DNA of 64,000 nt, from NCBI GenBank assembly GCA_945290265.1, contig CALYQW010000016.1:1-64000 (forward strand), written 5' to 3'. How positions within the stretch are numbered: the first letter of the stretch is position 1; each line of letters begins with the position of its first letter. This DNA comes from an uncultured Erwinia sp. (GTDB lineage: Bacteria > Pseudomonadota > Gammaproteobacteria > Enterobacterales > Enterobacteriaceae). This document shows, piece after piece, positions 1-10,689 of this stretch. The notes under the pieces were generated by a model. That model saw nothing but the letters and a program-made list of their open reading frames with translations, made no database searches and was not told the origin of the DNA. Position numbers and translations under genes: made by a program.

Positions 1-60
1 CCTTTGCCTTTGCCTTTGCCTTTGCCTTTGCCTTTGCCTTTGCCTTTGCCTTTGCCTTTG
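1..60. repeat. Hexanucleotide tandem repeat (CCTTTG)n
   Basis: Ten perfect, uninterrupted copies of CCTTTG (GGCAAA/CAAAGG on the other strand) start at the first base, so the array may extend beyond the window. It lies at the 3' end of repeat copy 1. The other two copies have degenerate versions of the same kind of tract at the same end, so the array looks like an expanded tail of that element. No coding function is apparent. Confidence 0.95.
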
Positions 61-405
61 ACCTGGTAGTTGACCTTAGGGCGGCATCAGGAATATCGCC
101 GAGGTAACGCTGATTTCCAGGACGAGCCGCCACGGACGGCGGCGAGATGGCGTGCTTCGCCTGGACGGCGAATCACGCCGGTCCGTCGGAAATTGGCGTA
201 GCCGAGGGCACCCGCGAAGCGGGCGATATGACGCCGCAGAGCCCGGGAGCAGGGCGGCGGCGACTGGCCGCCCTGCTCGCCAGTCCGCGCAGCGGAATGG
301 TGAAACGTCGTTGACTTTAGCTTTTGACCTGGCTTTTAAAACACACAAAAACCAAAGCTAAAACAACCACCAAACCCAGCCCCACGCCAGTGGACCAGCC
401 CCAGG
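1..405 (-). repeat. Structured dispersed repeat, copy 1
   Basis: Read on the minus strand this matches two other intervals (28790-29165 and 35618-36010) over a core at about 75-312. Five inverted repeats are visible here: 285-288/292-295, 247-257/268-278 (11 bp), 211-215/219-223, 149-154/174-179 with an inner 156-161/167-172, and 126-131/138-143. The outer part, about 345-405, matches about 35621-35690 of copy 3. The element begins about 15 bases past the yfeY stop in the direction of yfeY transcription, so it may lie in that mRNA's 3' region. Its other end runs into the hexamer tract at 1-60 and the window edge, so its full length is unknown. I do not recognise the family. Confidence 0.8.
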
Positions 406-419
406 TCCAGGTCTCGACC

Positions 420-1043
420 CTATTTCCGCCAGATAATCTTACTCACCGTCCAGCTCTTAAGCGTCTCGTCCGCCGGGATCAACGCCTGCGGCCCGTGCCA
501 CTTACCACTAAACAAATAGCTGATATGCGCGCTGCCCGGTGCCTTACACTCAACCCCGTCTGCATCTGCCCCGCTGCCTTTACGACAGGCACCGAAAGCT
601 TTGGAATAAAGCTCGCTAAACGGCGTACCGATCTTAACCCCGCTCTCACTGCGGATATCGGCATCCGTCACGTCAATACGGCTGACGGTCTTATCACCGC
701 TGATTTCAATCTGCGGCTGATTATCACTGTTGAGCGCCTGCCAGAAATGAATGATGTTGCCATCCTCGCCCCGCATCCCCTGACGCAGACGATAATTACC
801 GTGTAACCCGTCGCTGATTGCCTGCTGCTCCATGGCGGTAGCACCGCTGACAGCACCTACCCCACTTTCCGTTACCTGTAACGACGCGCCAAACCAGTGC
901 CAGGGAGACAGGCTGGACCATGACCAGGATATCGGGTTCCACCAGGTCGTTTCGCTGGTGGCGGTGGCAGTCTGATGCCCTGAACCGGCACAACCTGCCA
1001 GCAGTAATGCACCCGCGATCAGCGCCGGACGAAAGTCTTTCAT
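420..1043 (-). CDS. yfeY: RpoE-regulated lipoprotein YfeY (DUF1131)
   Basis: A 207-residue protein beginning MKDFRPALIAGALLLAGC: a short signal peptide with lipobox LLAGC, so lipidation at the cysteine is expected. The rest is soluble and resembles the YfeY/DUF1131 family, whose E. coli member is expressed from a sigma-E promoter; the molecular role is unknown. An upstream in-frame start at 1190 was rejected because the ATG at 1043 has a strong AGGAGG ribosome site 7 bases before it and places the signal peptide at the N terminus. yfeZ lies upstream on the same strand, as in E. coli. The stop codon is followed almost immediately by structured repeat copy 1. Confidence 0.9.
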   Translation of the reverse strand: MKDFRPALIAGALLLAGCAGSGHQTATATSETTWWNPISWSWSSLSPWHWFGASLQVTESGVGAVSGATAMEQQAISDGLHGNYRLRQGMRGEDGNIIHFWQALNSDNQPQIEISGDKTVSRIDVTDADIRSESGVKIGTPFSELYSKAFGACRKGSGADADGVECKAPGSAHISYLFSGKWHGPQALIPADETLKSWTVSKIIWRK

Positions 1044-1108
1044 TACCCCTCCTGAGGTTTTAATCAGTATCCGCAAACAAGCATTGGAGTCTGAAACGGT
1101 AAAAAAGT

Positions 1109-1558
1109 TTATCCGGCATGATAATCCGGGTCGAAGCAGTCGCGCAGACGCTGCCACAACAGCAGTGCCAGCAACGCCACCAGATCGCACAGAAACACGG
1201 TCAGAGAGAGTGCAGTCATGGTTTCATCATCGCGCCACCAGCTCAGCGCCTGCCAGCCAGCGGTGCTGAGCAGAGAAGCGCTCAGCACCCAGCGCCAGGC
1301 CTGCCACAGACGCGGCAGTTTATGCCGGTAGCCGGTCAGCAGCAGTCCGAGAGCGGCGGGCACCCCGGAGGCCAGCCCCAGCCAGAAAGCCCGGGTATCG
1401 GGGTAAAACAGTGCCAGCAAATCGGTTCCCTGCTGGCGAGAGGCTCCGGCCATTACAAACAGCACCCAGGTACGCGCCTGCAACAGCAGGATCGCCCAAA
1501 AGGCCAGCGGCAAATGCAGCTGGCCTTTATTATCAAAATCGTCAGGAGAATAATTCAC
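1109..1558 (-). CDS. yfeZ: Inner-membrane protein YfeZ (DUF2919)
   Basis: 149 residues with about four hydrophobic stretches (near 17-37, 57-75, 88-104 and 117-135), consistent with a small polytopic inner-membrane protein of the YfeZ/DUF2919 family. The start is a GTG at 1558; no ATG lies nearby and the N terminus MNYSPDDFDNKGQLHLP is family-like. It sits between ypeA and yfeY on one strand, the E. coli order, with 34 bases to the ypeA stop, so co-transcription is likely. The function is not known. Confidence 0.85.
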   Translation of the reverse strand: MNYSPDDFDNKGQLHLPLAFWAILLLQARTWVLFVMAGASRQQGTDLLALFYPDTRAFWLGLASGVPAALGLLLTGYRHKLPRLWQAWRWVLSASLLSTAGWQALSWWRDDETMTALSLTVFLCDLVALLALLLWQRLRDCFDPDYHAG

Positions 1559-1592
1559 GCGTCTTTAATCAAGGGTGATGGCGGCCGGTAAA

Positions 1593-2018
1593 TCAGTATT
1601 CACGATCTTCAATCAGACGTTTACCCAGCAGCAACGCATCCTGAGTTTCATAGTCCAGCTTTTCATAAAAACCGAGCACGGCATCATTTTCTTCACGCAC
1701 CATCACCTGAATTTTTGGGCAACCGCGGGCTATCAGCTTTTTCTCCAGGCGGTTAATCAGCGCATTGGCAAAGCCGCGCCCCTGATAATCAGGATGAACC
1801 CCGAGATAATAAGCTGAGCCGCGATGACCGTCATAACCCCCCATCAGAGTACCGACGATCTCGCCGCCGACAACGGCCACCAGAAACAGGTCGGGATCGT
1901 GATTTTGTTTACGTTCGATATCCATTTCGGGGTCGTTCCATGGCCGCAGCAGATCACAACGCTCCCAGAGCGTGATCACTTCTTCAAAATCTTCCGGGCG
2001 GAAAGCGCGAATTTCCAT
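1593..2018 (-). CDS. ypeA: GNAT N-acetyltransferase YpeA
   Basis: 141 residues covering one GNAT fold. The acetyl-CoA binding segment is [13 protein letters not shown] (the R/Q-x-x-G-x-G/A motif) near residues 78-90, and the family-typical N terminus [15 protein letters not shown] is followed by the conserved stretch [16 protein letters not shown]. Close to E. coli YpeA in length and sequence; its substrate is unknown. A GTG three codons upstream (2027) is possible, but the ATG at 2018 matches the family start. First gene of a probable ypeA-yfeZ-yfeY unit, divergent from amiA. Confidence 0.9.
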   Translation of the reverse strand: MEIRAFRPEDFEEVITLWERCDLLRPWNDPEMDIERKQNHDPDLFLVAVVGGEIVGTLMGGYDGHRGSAYYLGVHPDYQGRGFANALINRLEKKLIARGCPKIQVMVREENDAVLGFYEKLDYETQDALLLGKRLIEDREY

Positions 2019-2357
2019 CAGAGTCACCAGAGGTTAACAGCCTGATACGCCAGGCATCATCGTTGAAACTGCCCCACCACGGCCAGGGTAAAAACCGCAG
2101 CACCTGTAAAGGTGTAGCATAAACCGGCAGCGGAACAGTGAATAAAATCGCCTGATGAGCCAGGCTTTATCTGTAACCTGCTGATTATCACGCTTTCTGT
2201 TACCGGTGCAAGCCTGACGGCAGAACAAAAGATAAATACGGGCTGATTTCTGTGGTTATCGCGCTGACAGGCGGTAAAAACCTGAAATAGTTCCTTTCTC
2301 GCGCAGCCGGCAGAGTTACGTTATAACAATCAGCATCTTTGGCCCAAGGATAACCCT
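2019..2357. other. ypeA-amiA divergent intergenic region
   Basis: About 340 bases with no supported gene. It must carry the promoters for ypeA (leftward) and amiA (rightward), but I could not assign -35/-10 boxes with confidence. A small ORF at 2034-2228 on the minus strand has no family resemblance and is not annotated. Confidence 0.5.
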
Positions 2358-3230
2358 ATGAAGAAGCTATTTCGGCTTACGCCACTTACCAGTCGTCGTC
2401 GCCTGCTGCTTTCCGGCCTGGCGCTGGCCTTAACCGGCAAACAGTCGGTGCAGGCCAACGAGCATGTGCTGAAGCATGCGTTCAGTCCCCGTCCGGCGGC
2501 GTCTTCAGCCCCCGTGCGCACAGCGAAGGGCCGCAAAATTGTGATGATCGATCCCGGCCACGGCGGCATTGATTCCGGTGCCGTGGGGCGTGAGGGTTCA
2601 GAAGAAAAACATATTGTGCTGGAGATTGCCCATTATATTCGCGAGATTTTCAGCGACCATCCGCATATTGAAGTGCGCCTGACGCGCGACAGCGACCACT
2701 TTATCCCGCTGGGTCAACGGGTAGAGATTGCCCACCAGCACGGGGCCGATCTGTTTATGTCAGTACACGCAGACGGCTTTACCAGTCCGAGCGCCAGCGG
2801 AGCCTCGGTGTTTGCCCTCTCCAGTCGCGGTGCCAGCAGCAGCATGGCGCGTTATCTGTCACAGCGGGAAAACGCCGCTGACAGCGTGGGCGGGATTAAA
2901 ACTGTGTCACAGGATCCTTATCTGCAGCAGATTGTTTTCGATCTGGTGCAGACCGATACCATTAAAAACAGCCTGCTGCTGGGTAAACATCTGCTGAACC
3001 AGATCCGCCCGGTTCACCATCTGCACAGTCAGCATACCGAACAGGCCGCATTTGCGGTGCTGAAATCGCCGTCGATCCCTTCAGTACTGGTAGAAACCTC
3101 GTTTATTACCAACCCGGAGGAAGAACAGCTGCTGGGCACCCGCGCCTTCCGCCAGAAGATTGCCAGCGCCATTGGTGACGGTATCGTCAGCTTCTTTGCC
3201 GAATACGATGCCAGCCGACGGATGAGTTGA
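2358..3230 (+). CDS. amiA: N-acetylmuramoyl-L-alanine amidase AmiA
   Basis: A 290-residue periplasmic zinc amidase that cleaves the peptide stem from MurNAc in septal peptidoglycan to help daughter-cell separation. The N terminus carries a Tat signal, TSRRRLLLSGLALAL (residues 11-25). The Amidase_3 domain follows: the zinc-ligand motif MIDPGHGG near 63-70, the acidic EEKHIVLE segment near 82-89, SVHADGF near 134-140 and the C-terminal glutamate motif VETSFITN. Length matches E. coli AmiA (289). In E. coli the enzyme is autoinhibited and activated by EnvC; that is family knowledge. hemF follows 77 bases downstream on the same strand, the conserved arrangement. Confidence 0.95.
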   Translation: MKKLFRLTPLTSRRRLLLSGLALALTGKQSVQANEHVLKHAFSPRPAASSAPVRTAKGRKIVMIDPGHGGIDSGAVGREGSEEKHIVLEIAHYIREIFSDHPHIEVRLTRDSDHFIPLGQRVEIAHQHGADLFMSVHADGFTSPSASGASVFALSSRGASSSMARYLSQRENAADSVGGIKTVSQDPYLQQIVFDLVQTDTIKNSLLLGKHLLNQIRPVHHLHSQHTEQAAFAVLKSPSIPSVLVETSFITNPEEEQLLGTRAFRQKIASAIGDGIVSFFAEYDASRRMS

Positions 3231-3304
3231 GTTTGATCTGAACCATGCACTTCGCGCCGATAACATGCGTATAATTTGCCAATATTTTTTTGTCAGAAGG
3301 CTAA

Positions 3305-4216
<912 letters not shown>

Positions 4217-4253
4217 CCTCCGCAGAATAACCGGGCAGACCGCTGCCCGGTAG

Positions 4254-6528
4254 TTAAACCGTCTGCGCCCCGACCACCGCCAGCGCTACCATATTCACAA
4301 TGCGCCGTACCGAGGAAACCGGGGTGAGAATATGCGCCGGTTTTGCCAGCCCCATCAGTACCGGCCCCACGGTAACGCCATCCGAGCAGGCCACGCGCAG
4401 CAGGTTATAACTGATACGCGCCGATTCCACGCCAGGCATAATCAGCAGATTGGCCGCCCCTTTCAGCGGACTGTCCGGCATCAGATCCTGGCGAATACTT
4501 TCCACCAGCGCGGCATCGCCGTGCATCTCGCCATCAATCTCCAGTTGCGGTGCCAGCCCCTGAACCAGCGCCAGCGTTTCGCGCATTTTACGCGCCGAGC
4601 GGGCATCGGAAGAGCCAAAACTGGAGTGCGATAACAGCGCCACGCGCGGTTCAATACCAAAACGCCGCACGGCATCCGCTGCCATCAGCGTCAGCTCTGC
4701 CAGCTGCTGAGGAGTGGGATCTTCATTGACGTAGGTATCAGCAATAAAGGTATTGCCCCCTGGCAGCTGCAGGGCATTCATCGCCCCCCCCACCCCGGCC
4801 GCGGAACGAAAACCAAACAGCTTTTTAATAATGTCATAGTGCTGCTGATACTCGCCGACCGTGCCGCAGATTAAGGCATCGGCTTCACCACGCTGCACCA
4901 TAATCGCACCAATCAGCGTCGGATTAGCGATCACCTCGCGCTGCGCCTGCTGTGGCGAAACGACGCTGCGCTTCATCAGCTGCCAGTATTCGAGCCAGTA
5001 TTCCTTAAAGCGCGGATCGGATTCGTTATTCACCACCTCGACATCTTCACCCGGCACAAATTTCAGCCCCAGTTTTTTCAGCCGCATTTCAATCACTGAT
5101 GGACGTCCAATCAGGATTGGCTTTGCCAGACCGAGGGTAAGCAGTTCCTGCGTGGCATGCAGCACCCGCTCCTCTTCCCCTTCCGCCAGCACCACCCGCA
5201 CAGGTTGTTTGCGCGCCTGGGTAAATACCGGGCTTCATAAACAGATTGGTGCTGTAGACAAATTCCTGCAGCTGCTCGCGGTAGGCGTCAAAATCCGTCA
5301 ACGGCCGGGTTGCCACGCCGGAATCCATGGCTGCTTTGGCCACCGCCGGGGCAATTTTCACTATCAGACGCGGGTCAAAGGGTTTGGGGATCAGATACTC
5401 CGCACCAAATGACAGCTCCTGGTCGTCATAGGCAGACGCCACCACGTCACTCGGCTCTGCCAGCGCCAGCTCAGCAATGGCGTACACCGCCGCCAGCTTC
5501 ATATCTTCATTAATACTGGTGGCCCCCACGTCCAGCGCGCCACGGAAAATAAACGGGAAGCACAGCACGTTATTCACCTGATTCGGATAATCCGAACGAC
5601 CGGTACAGATGATCGCGTCCGGACGAACCTGCTTCACCAGTGATGGCAGGATCTCCGGCTCCGGATTAGCCAGCGCCAGGATCAGCGGCTCGCGCGCCAT
5701 ACGCTCCACCATCGCCGGGGTCAGCACTTTTGGCCCGGAGCAATCCAGAAAGATATCGGCACCGCTGATGGCCTCATCCAGCGTCCGCCGCCCGTCATTG
5801 TCAATGGCACAGGCCGCTTTGGTTGGCGTCATCTCCGCGTCACTCCCCTGATAAATCACTCCGCGCGAATCGCAAACCACAATATTTTCCCGCTTAATGC
5901 CCAGCGTCGCCAGCAGGTTCATACAGGCACTCGCTGATGCCCCGGCACCGGATACCACCAGCCGCACGTTACCAATCGCTTTCTCCACCAATTTCAGGCC
6001 ATTGATCACCGCCGCACAGCAGATAATCGCGGTGCCATGCTGATCGTCGTGGAACACCGGAATATTCATCCGTTAACGCAGCTGCTGCTCAATATAGAAG
6101 CACTCCGGCGCTTTAATATCCTCCAGATTGATCCCACCAAACGTCGGTTCCAGCGCAGCAATGGTTTCAATCAGCTTATCCGGATCGTGCTGGTTGATTT
6201 CAATATCAAACACATCAATACCGGCAAACTTTTTAAACAGCACACCCTTACCTTCCATCATCGGTTTACTGGCCAGCGCGCCTATATTGCCCAGCCCGGG
6301 CACCGCCGTACCGTTAGAGATCACCGCCACCAGGTTGCCTCTGGCGGTATATTTATCGGCGGTCAGCGGATCGCGGGCAATCTCCAGACAGGGCACCGCC
6401 CCGCCGGGAGAATAGGCCAGAGCTAAATCGCGTTGCGTGGTTAGGGGTTTGGTCGGCACCACCTGAATTTTGCCAGGGACCGGAAACTGATGGAAATCCA
6501 GCGCACTTTGCTTTAACCGCTCGTCCAT
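4254..6528 (-). pseudogene. maeB: NADP-dependent malic enzyme MaeB, broken
   Basis: The three minus-strand ORFs here together make a full MaeB: an N-terminal malic domain, the NAD-binding domain and a C-terminal phosphotransacetylase-like domain (about 758 codons). Two lesions break it. The codon between QQLR and RMNIP is TAA at 6073-6075, where relatives have GAA (Glu). A run of three G at 5230-5232 carries one base too many, so reading passes from LFMKP into a wrong frame, while KPVFTQARKQPVRVVLAEG is restored in the next frame. Several usually invariant positions also differ from relatives as I recall them (SPGGAVPC for SPGVAAPC, AVPGLGN for AVLGLGN, GAGASASA for GAGAAAIA). This suggests true decay rather than sequencing error. 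Intact MaeB converts malate to pyruvate, CO2 and NADPH. Confidence 0.92.
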
Positions 6529-6889
6529 TGATCAATCCTTTATTCAGTACAGAAACAGACCCTGCAGTATAAAAGTGTCAGCGGGTTATTAATTTGAAGC
6601 ACGGCAAATATCTGTCATATAAGCACTATTTTCCACCGACACCGCAGGTACTTTGCGCTCTGCTACACTTATTTTTTGTTACTGCAATTTCTGACTGATA
6701 CGGTTAACAATTCACCGTTTAGAGCGACTCATATCTTATTTTTAAACACCAGTGCAACGTTTCGCCTAAGACTGTTCTGTTTTGTCGGTTATCGTCACGG
6801 TGTCTGCCCGCCAGACCGACAGCATGGGTGTGACTGTGGCATTATGGCTTTTCTGCATCACAGATTGCTTATTTCAAGGAGCTTAAGAG
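6529..6889. other. maeB-talA divergent intergenic region
   Basis: About 360 bases without a supported gene. It should hold the former maeB promoter and the talA promoter. A 78-codon ORF (6676-6912) overlaps the talA start out of frame and has no family resemblance. I see no clear operator. A ribosome site, AAGGAG, lies just before the talA ATG. Confidence 0.5.
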
Positions 6890-7840
6890 ATGAACCAGCT
6901 AGACGCACTTAAACAGTTCACTACCGTTGTTGCTGACAGTGGTGATATTGAGTCCATTCGTAATTACCATCCTGAAGATGCAACAACCAATCCGTCCCTG
7001 ATCCTGAAAGCCTCCGCGCTGGATGCCTATAAACACCTGATTACCGATGCCATTGATTATGCAAAGAAACAGGGTGGCAGCAAAGAAACTCAGATTATTA
7101 ATGCCAGCGATAAAGTGGCGATCAATCTGGGTATGGAGATCCTGAAAAGCATTCCGGGCCGGGTATCAACCGAAGTTGATGCGCGCCTATCCTACGATCG
7201 CGGCATGTGCGTGACCAAAGCAGAAAAGCTGATCAGAATGTACGAAGAGAATGGCATTGACCGTTCGCGGGTGCTAATCAAACTGGCTTCGACCTGGGAA
7301 GGGATTAAGGCGGCTGAAGAGCTGGAGAAAAACGGCATTCACTGCAACCTGACGCTGCTGTTCTCGTTCGCCCAGGCACGCGCCTGCGCAGAAGCCGGTG
7401 TGTTTCTGGTTTCACCGTTTGTTGGCCGTATTTATGACTGGTACAACAGCCGCGAGCCGCTGGAACCTTACAAAGTCGATGAAGATCCCGGCGTGAAATC
7501 GGTGCGCAATATTTATAAATATTATAAAGAGCATCGCTATCACACCATCATTATGGGTGCCAGCTTCCGTAAAACGGAACAAATTCTGGCTCTGGCCGGC
7601 TGCGATCGCCTGACCATTGCCCCTAACCTGCTGAAAGAGCTGCAAAGCAGCAATCAACCGCTGGAACGTAAGCTGACCCCGTCAGTCGACGCCTTTAATC
7701 AACCAACGCCGCTGACCGAAGCGGAATTCCGCTGGCTGCATAATCAGGACCCAATGGCGGTGGATAAACTGTCAGATGGTATCCGTCAGTTCGCCGTCGA
7801 CCAGCAAAAGCTGGAAGATGTGCTGGCCGCCAGACTGTAA
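6890..7840 (+). CDS. talA: Transaldolase A
   Basis: 316 residues, exactly the length of E. coli TalA. It transfers dihydroxyacetone between sedoheptulose-7-phosphate and glyceraldehyde-3-phosphate in the non-oxidative pentose phosphate pathway, in the cytosol. Signatures: DATTNPSL near 31-38, [12 protein letters not shown], the Schiff-base lysine in [10 protein letters not shown] near 131, and [18 protein letters not shown]. Start chosen at the ATG with AAGGAG 7 bases upstream, matching the family N terminus [14 protein letters not shown]. tktB follows 66 bases downstream; the talA-tktB pair is conserved and supplies matched activities for the same pathway. Confidence 0.97.
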   Translation: MNQLDALKQFTTVVADSGDIESIRNYHPEDATTNPSLILKASALDAYKHLITDAIDYAKKQGGSKETQIINASDKVAINLGMEILKSIPGRVSTEVDARLSYDRGMCVTKAEKLIRMYEENGIDRSRVLIKLASTWEGIKAAEELEKNGIHCNLTLLFSFAQARACAEAGVFLVSPFVGRIYDWYNSREPLEPYKVDEDPGVKSVRNIYKYYKEHRYHTIIMGASFRKTEQILALAGCDRLTIAPNLLKELQSSNQPLERKLTPSVDAFNQPTPLTEAEFRWLHNQDPMAVDKLSDGIRQFAVDQQKLEDVLAARL

Positions 7841-7906
7841 CCCGTTTTCCATTCACTTTTAAGGCGGTTCGCTGGTCGTGCCGCCCGAACAGGCAGGGAG
7901 AAAATT

Positions 7907-9907
7907 ATGTCTTCACGCAGAGAACTGGCTAATGCCATCCGCGCGCTCAGTATGGATGCGGTCCAGAAAGCAAAATCCGGGCATCCGGGCGCACCAATGG
8001 GTATGGCCGATATCGCCGAAGTGCTGTGGCGCGAATTTATGCATCATAACCCCGCTAATCCGGCGTGGATGAATCGTGACCGCTTTATTCTGTCTAATGG
8101 TCATGCGTCGATGCTGCAGTACAGCCTGCTGCATCTCACCGGTTACGATCTGCCGATGGAGGAATTAAAAAACTTCCGTCAGCTGCACTCAAAAACGCCG
8201 GGCCACCCGGAAATTGGTTACACCCCGGGGATAGAAACCACCACCGGCCCGCTGGGCCAGGGCCTGGCAAATGCGGTGGGAATGGCGATTGCCGAACGCA
8301 CTCTGGCAGCCCAGTTTAACCGTCCGCAGCATAAAATTGTCGATCACTTCACCTACGTCTTTATGGGGGATGGTTGCGTGATGGAAGGGATCTCCCACGA
8401 GGTTTGCTCGCTGGCGGGCACCCTGGGTCTCGGCAAGCTGATCGGCTTTTACGACCATAACGGCATCTCGATTGACGGGGAAACCGATGGCTGGTTTACC
8501 GACGATACCGCGAAACGCTTTGAAGCCTATCACTGGCATGTGATCCACGATATTGATGGTCACGATCCTGACGCCATCGCCAACGCCATCCGCGCCGCGC
8601 AGCAGGTAACGGATAAGCCATCGCTGATTATCTGCCGTACCACTATTGGGTTCGGTTCACCGAATAAAGCCGGTAAGGAAGAGTCACACGGCGCGCCGCT
8701 GGGTGAAGAAGAAGTAGCGCTGACGCGTAAAAAGTTGGGCTGGGACTATCCGCCGTTTGAGATCCCTAAAGAGATCTATGCGCAATGGGATGCGAATGAG
8801 GCCGGTGCCAGCGCCGAGCAGCAGTGGAATGAGAAATTCGCAGCTTACAAAGCGGCCTTCCCTGAGCTGGCTGCCGAGTTCAGCCGCCGCACCAGCGGTA
8901 AGCTGCCGGAAAGCTGGGAGCGTGAAACGCAGAAATTCATTGCTCATCTGCAGGCGAACCCGCAGAAGATTGCCAGCCGTAAAGCCTCACAGAATACCCT
9001 GGAAGCCTTTGGTCCACTGTTGCCGGAGTTTCTCGGCGGTTCCGCAGATCTTGCGCCAAGTAACCTGACGCTGTGGTCCGGCTCGCAGCCGTTAAATGAA
9101 CACCAGGATGGTAACTATATCCATTATGGCGTGCGCGAGTTTGGTATGACCGCTATTGCCAACGGCATCGCCCATCACGGTGGCTTTGTGCCCTATACCG
9201 CGACCTTCCTGATGTTTGTTGAATATGCGCGTAACGCGGTGCGTATGGCCGCACTGATGAAAGCCCGTCAGATTCTGGTATATACCCATGACTCTATCGG
9301 CCTGGGTGAAGATGGCCCAACTCATCAGCCGGTTGAACAGCTGGCCAGCCTGCGCGTTACGCCAAATATGAGCGTCTGGCGTCCGTGTGACCAGGTGGAA
9401 ACTGCCGTGGCGTGGAAACTTGCCGTTGAGCGTCATCATGGCCCAACCGCGCTGATCCTGTCACGCCAGAATCTGCTGCAACCGGAGCGCACGCCACAAC
9501 AGCTGGATGCCATTGCCCGTGGCGGCTACGTGCTGAAAGATTGTGCCGGTACGCCGGAAGTGATCCTGATTGCCACCGGTTCTGAGGTTGAGATTACCCT
9601 CGGTGCAGCGGAAAAACTGACGGCAGAAGGCCATAAGGTGCGGGTGGTTTCCATGCCTTCCACCGATCTGTTTGACAGCCAGGATGCTGCATGGCGCGAA
9701 TCGGTACTGCCTGCTGCAGTCACCGCCCGCGTGGCGGTTGAAGCCGGTATTGCCGATTACTGGTTTAAATATGTCGGTCTGAACGGCGCGATTGTCGGCA
9801 TGACCGGTTTCGGTGAGTCAGCACCGGCAGACAAGCTTTTCCCTGAATTTGGCTTCACGGTGGAAAATATCGTCAGTCATGCCCGCGCGCTGCTGAAACC
9901 GCACTAA
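7907..9907 (+). CDS. tktB: Transketolase 2
   Basis: 666 residues, full length for a bacterial transketolase. It is a thiamine-diphosphate enzyme that moves two-carbon ketol units in the pentose phosphate pathway. Visible motifs: [18 protein letters not shown] at the N terminus, SNGHASML, the TPP/metal segment [12 protein letters not shown] followed by the NG-type [11 protein letters not shown], the pyrimidine-domain signature [12 protein letters not shown], and the [17 protein letters not shown] segment with the catalytic glutamate. Its place after talA identifies it as tktB rather than tktA. A hairpin terminator follows at 9919-9958. Confidence 0.96.
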   Translation: MSSRRELANAIRALSMDAVQKAKSGHPGAPMGMADIAEVLWREFMHHNPANPAWMNRDRFILSNGHASMLQYSLLHLTGYDLPMEELKNFRQLHSKTPGHPEIGYTPGIETTTGPLGQGLANAVGMAIAERTLAAQFNRPQHKIVDHFTYVFMGDGCVMEGISHEVCSLAGTLGLGKLIGFYDHNGISIDGETDGWFTDDTAKRFEAYHWHVIHDIDGHDPDAIANAIRAAQQVTDKPSLIICRTTIGFGSPNKAGKEESHGAPLGEEEVALTRKKLGWDYPPFEIPKEIYAQWDANEAGASAEQQWNEKFAAYKAAFPELAAEFSRRTSGKLPESWERETQKFIAHLQANPQKIASRKASQNTLEAFGPLLPEFLGGSADLAPSNLTLWSGSQPLNEHQDGNYIHYGVREFGMTAIANGIAHHGGFVPYTATFLMFVEYARNAVRMAALMKARQILVYTHDSIGLGEDGPTHQPVEQLASLRVTPNMSVWRPCDQVETAVAWKLAVERHHGPTALILSRQNLLQPERTPQQLDAIARGGYVLKDCAGTPEVILIATGSEVEITLGAAEKLTAEGHKVRVVSMPSTDLFDSQDAAWRESVLPAAVTARVAVEAGIADYWFKYVGLNGAIVGMTGFGESAPADKLFPEFGFTVENIVSHARALLKPH

Positions 9908-9918
9908 GTCCCGCCTCT

Positions 9919-9958
9919 GCCCGTGACTGTTTACCCGCAAGGGAGCACAGTCACGGGC
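9919..9958. terminator. Hairpin between tktB and nudK
   Basis: A perfect 12-bp inverted repeat, GCCCGTGACTGT / ACAGTCACGGGC, with a 16-base loop lies between the convergent tktB and nudK stop codons. It probably ends both transcripts. The following tract is T/A-rich but not a clean T-run. Confidence 0.75.
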
Positions 9959-9964
9959 ATATAT

Positions 9965-10546
9965 TTATGCCAGATGTAACCACCCGGCTACCAGCGCATG
10001 CTGGAGCAGCGTCACGGTTTTACCGTCTTTAATCCGCCCGTTTTTCACCATCTGCCAGGCCTCGGGAAACGGCAGTTCAAGCACTTCAATATCTTCATCC
10101 TCCACCCCGCCCCCGCGTTCAACGCGCTGGCTGTCATCATATTCAGCTGCAAAGTAGTGCACCAGCTCCGTTACCCCACCCGGTGACATATACAGTTCAA
10201 ACAGTTTCTCCACCTCGCCCAGCATATAGCCAGTTTCTTCCATCGCCTCTTTGCGAATACAGACTTCCGGCGTATCGTTATCCAGCAGTCCGGCGCAGGT
10301 TTCAATTAATATGCCATCACGCGGGTTGTTTTCCCACACCGCCATACGAAACTGTCGAATCAGTACCACGCTGTTTTTACGGCGGTTATACAGCAAAATG
10401 GTGGCTCCATTACCGCGGTTATACACTTCCCGCTGATGGCGGATAACGTTGCCGTTTTTACCGGTCAGGTCATAGGTATAGTTACGCAGCACAAACCAGT
10501 TTTCTGACAGGACTTTATTTTTCAGGATGGAAATCTTGGCTGACAT
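9965..10546 (-). CDS. nudK: GDP-mannose pyrophosphatase NudK
   Basis: 193 residues, Nudix hydrolase superfamily, closest to E. coli NudK (191), which cleaves GDP-mannose to mannose-1-phosphate and GMP. The Nudix box is visible as [23 protein letters not shown] near 98-120, with the metal-binding glutamates in EAMEETG. Further family marks are [37 protein letters not shown] and [16 protein letters not shown]. It stands alone on the minus strand, convergent with tktB and downstream of ansP on the same strand, separated from it by a strong terminator. Confidence 0.93.
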   Translation of the reverse strand: MSAKISILKNKVLSENWFVLRNYTYDLTGKNGNVIRHQREVYNRGNGATILLYNRRKNSVVLIRQFRMAVWENNPRDGILIETCAGLLDNDTPEVCIRKEAMEETGYMLGEVEKLFELYMSPGGVTELVHYFAAEYDDSQRVERGGGVEDEDIEVLELPFPEAWQMVKNGRIKDGKTVTLLQHALVAGWLHLA

Positions 10547-10637
10547 ACAGGCTCCATAAGGTTGAGACCTTTATCATAGAATGGCTGTGGAGGGATGGCT
10601 ATGGCATTGCGGGAGGAAGTGTTTTTATCTGCACAAT

Positions 10638-10674
10638 AAAAAACCCCGCCACAGACGCGCTGCGGCGGGGTTTT
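10638..10674 (-). terminator. Rho-independent terminator after ansP
   Basis: An 11-bp stem, AAAACCCCGCC / GGCGGGGTTTT, with A-rich and T-rich flanks on its two sides lies 16 bases beyond the ansP stop on the minus strand. Its symmetry would allow it to act in both directions. Confidence 0.9.
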
Positions 10675-10689
10675 ACCTGCAGGAAAAGC

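Noticed and set aside
1-60. Tandem hexamers as a CRISPR-like or satellite coding array
   Set aside because: No spacer structure and no supported reading frame; it is a simple-sequence tail of the adjacent repeat.
76-348. ORFs inside repeat copies (also 28828-29253 and 35764-36021)
   Set aside because: The frames are not conserved between copies, while the hairpins are; there is no ribosome site or family resemblance.
420-1190. Longer YfeY start at 1190
   Set aside because: It would put 49 residues ahead of a clear lipoprotein signal; the ATG at 1043 has AGGAGG.
5089-6069. Separate intact MaeB middle protein starting MNIPVF
   Set aside because: It is the middle of one broken maeB gene: an upstream stop replaces a Glu codon and its end runs into a wrong frame.
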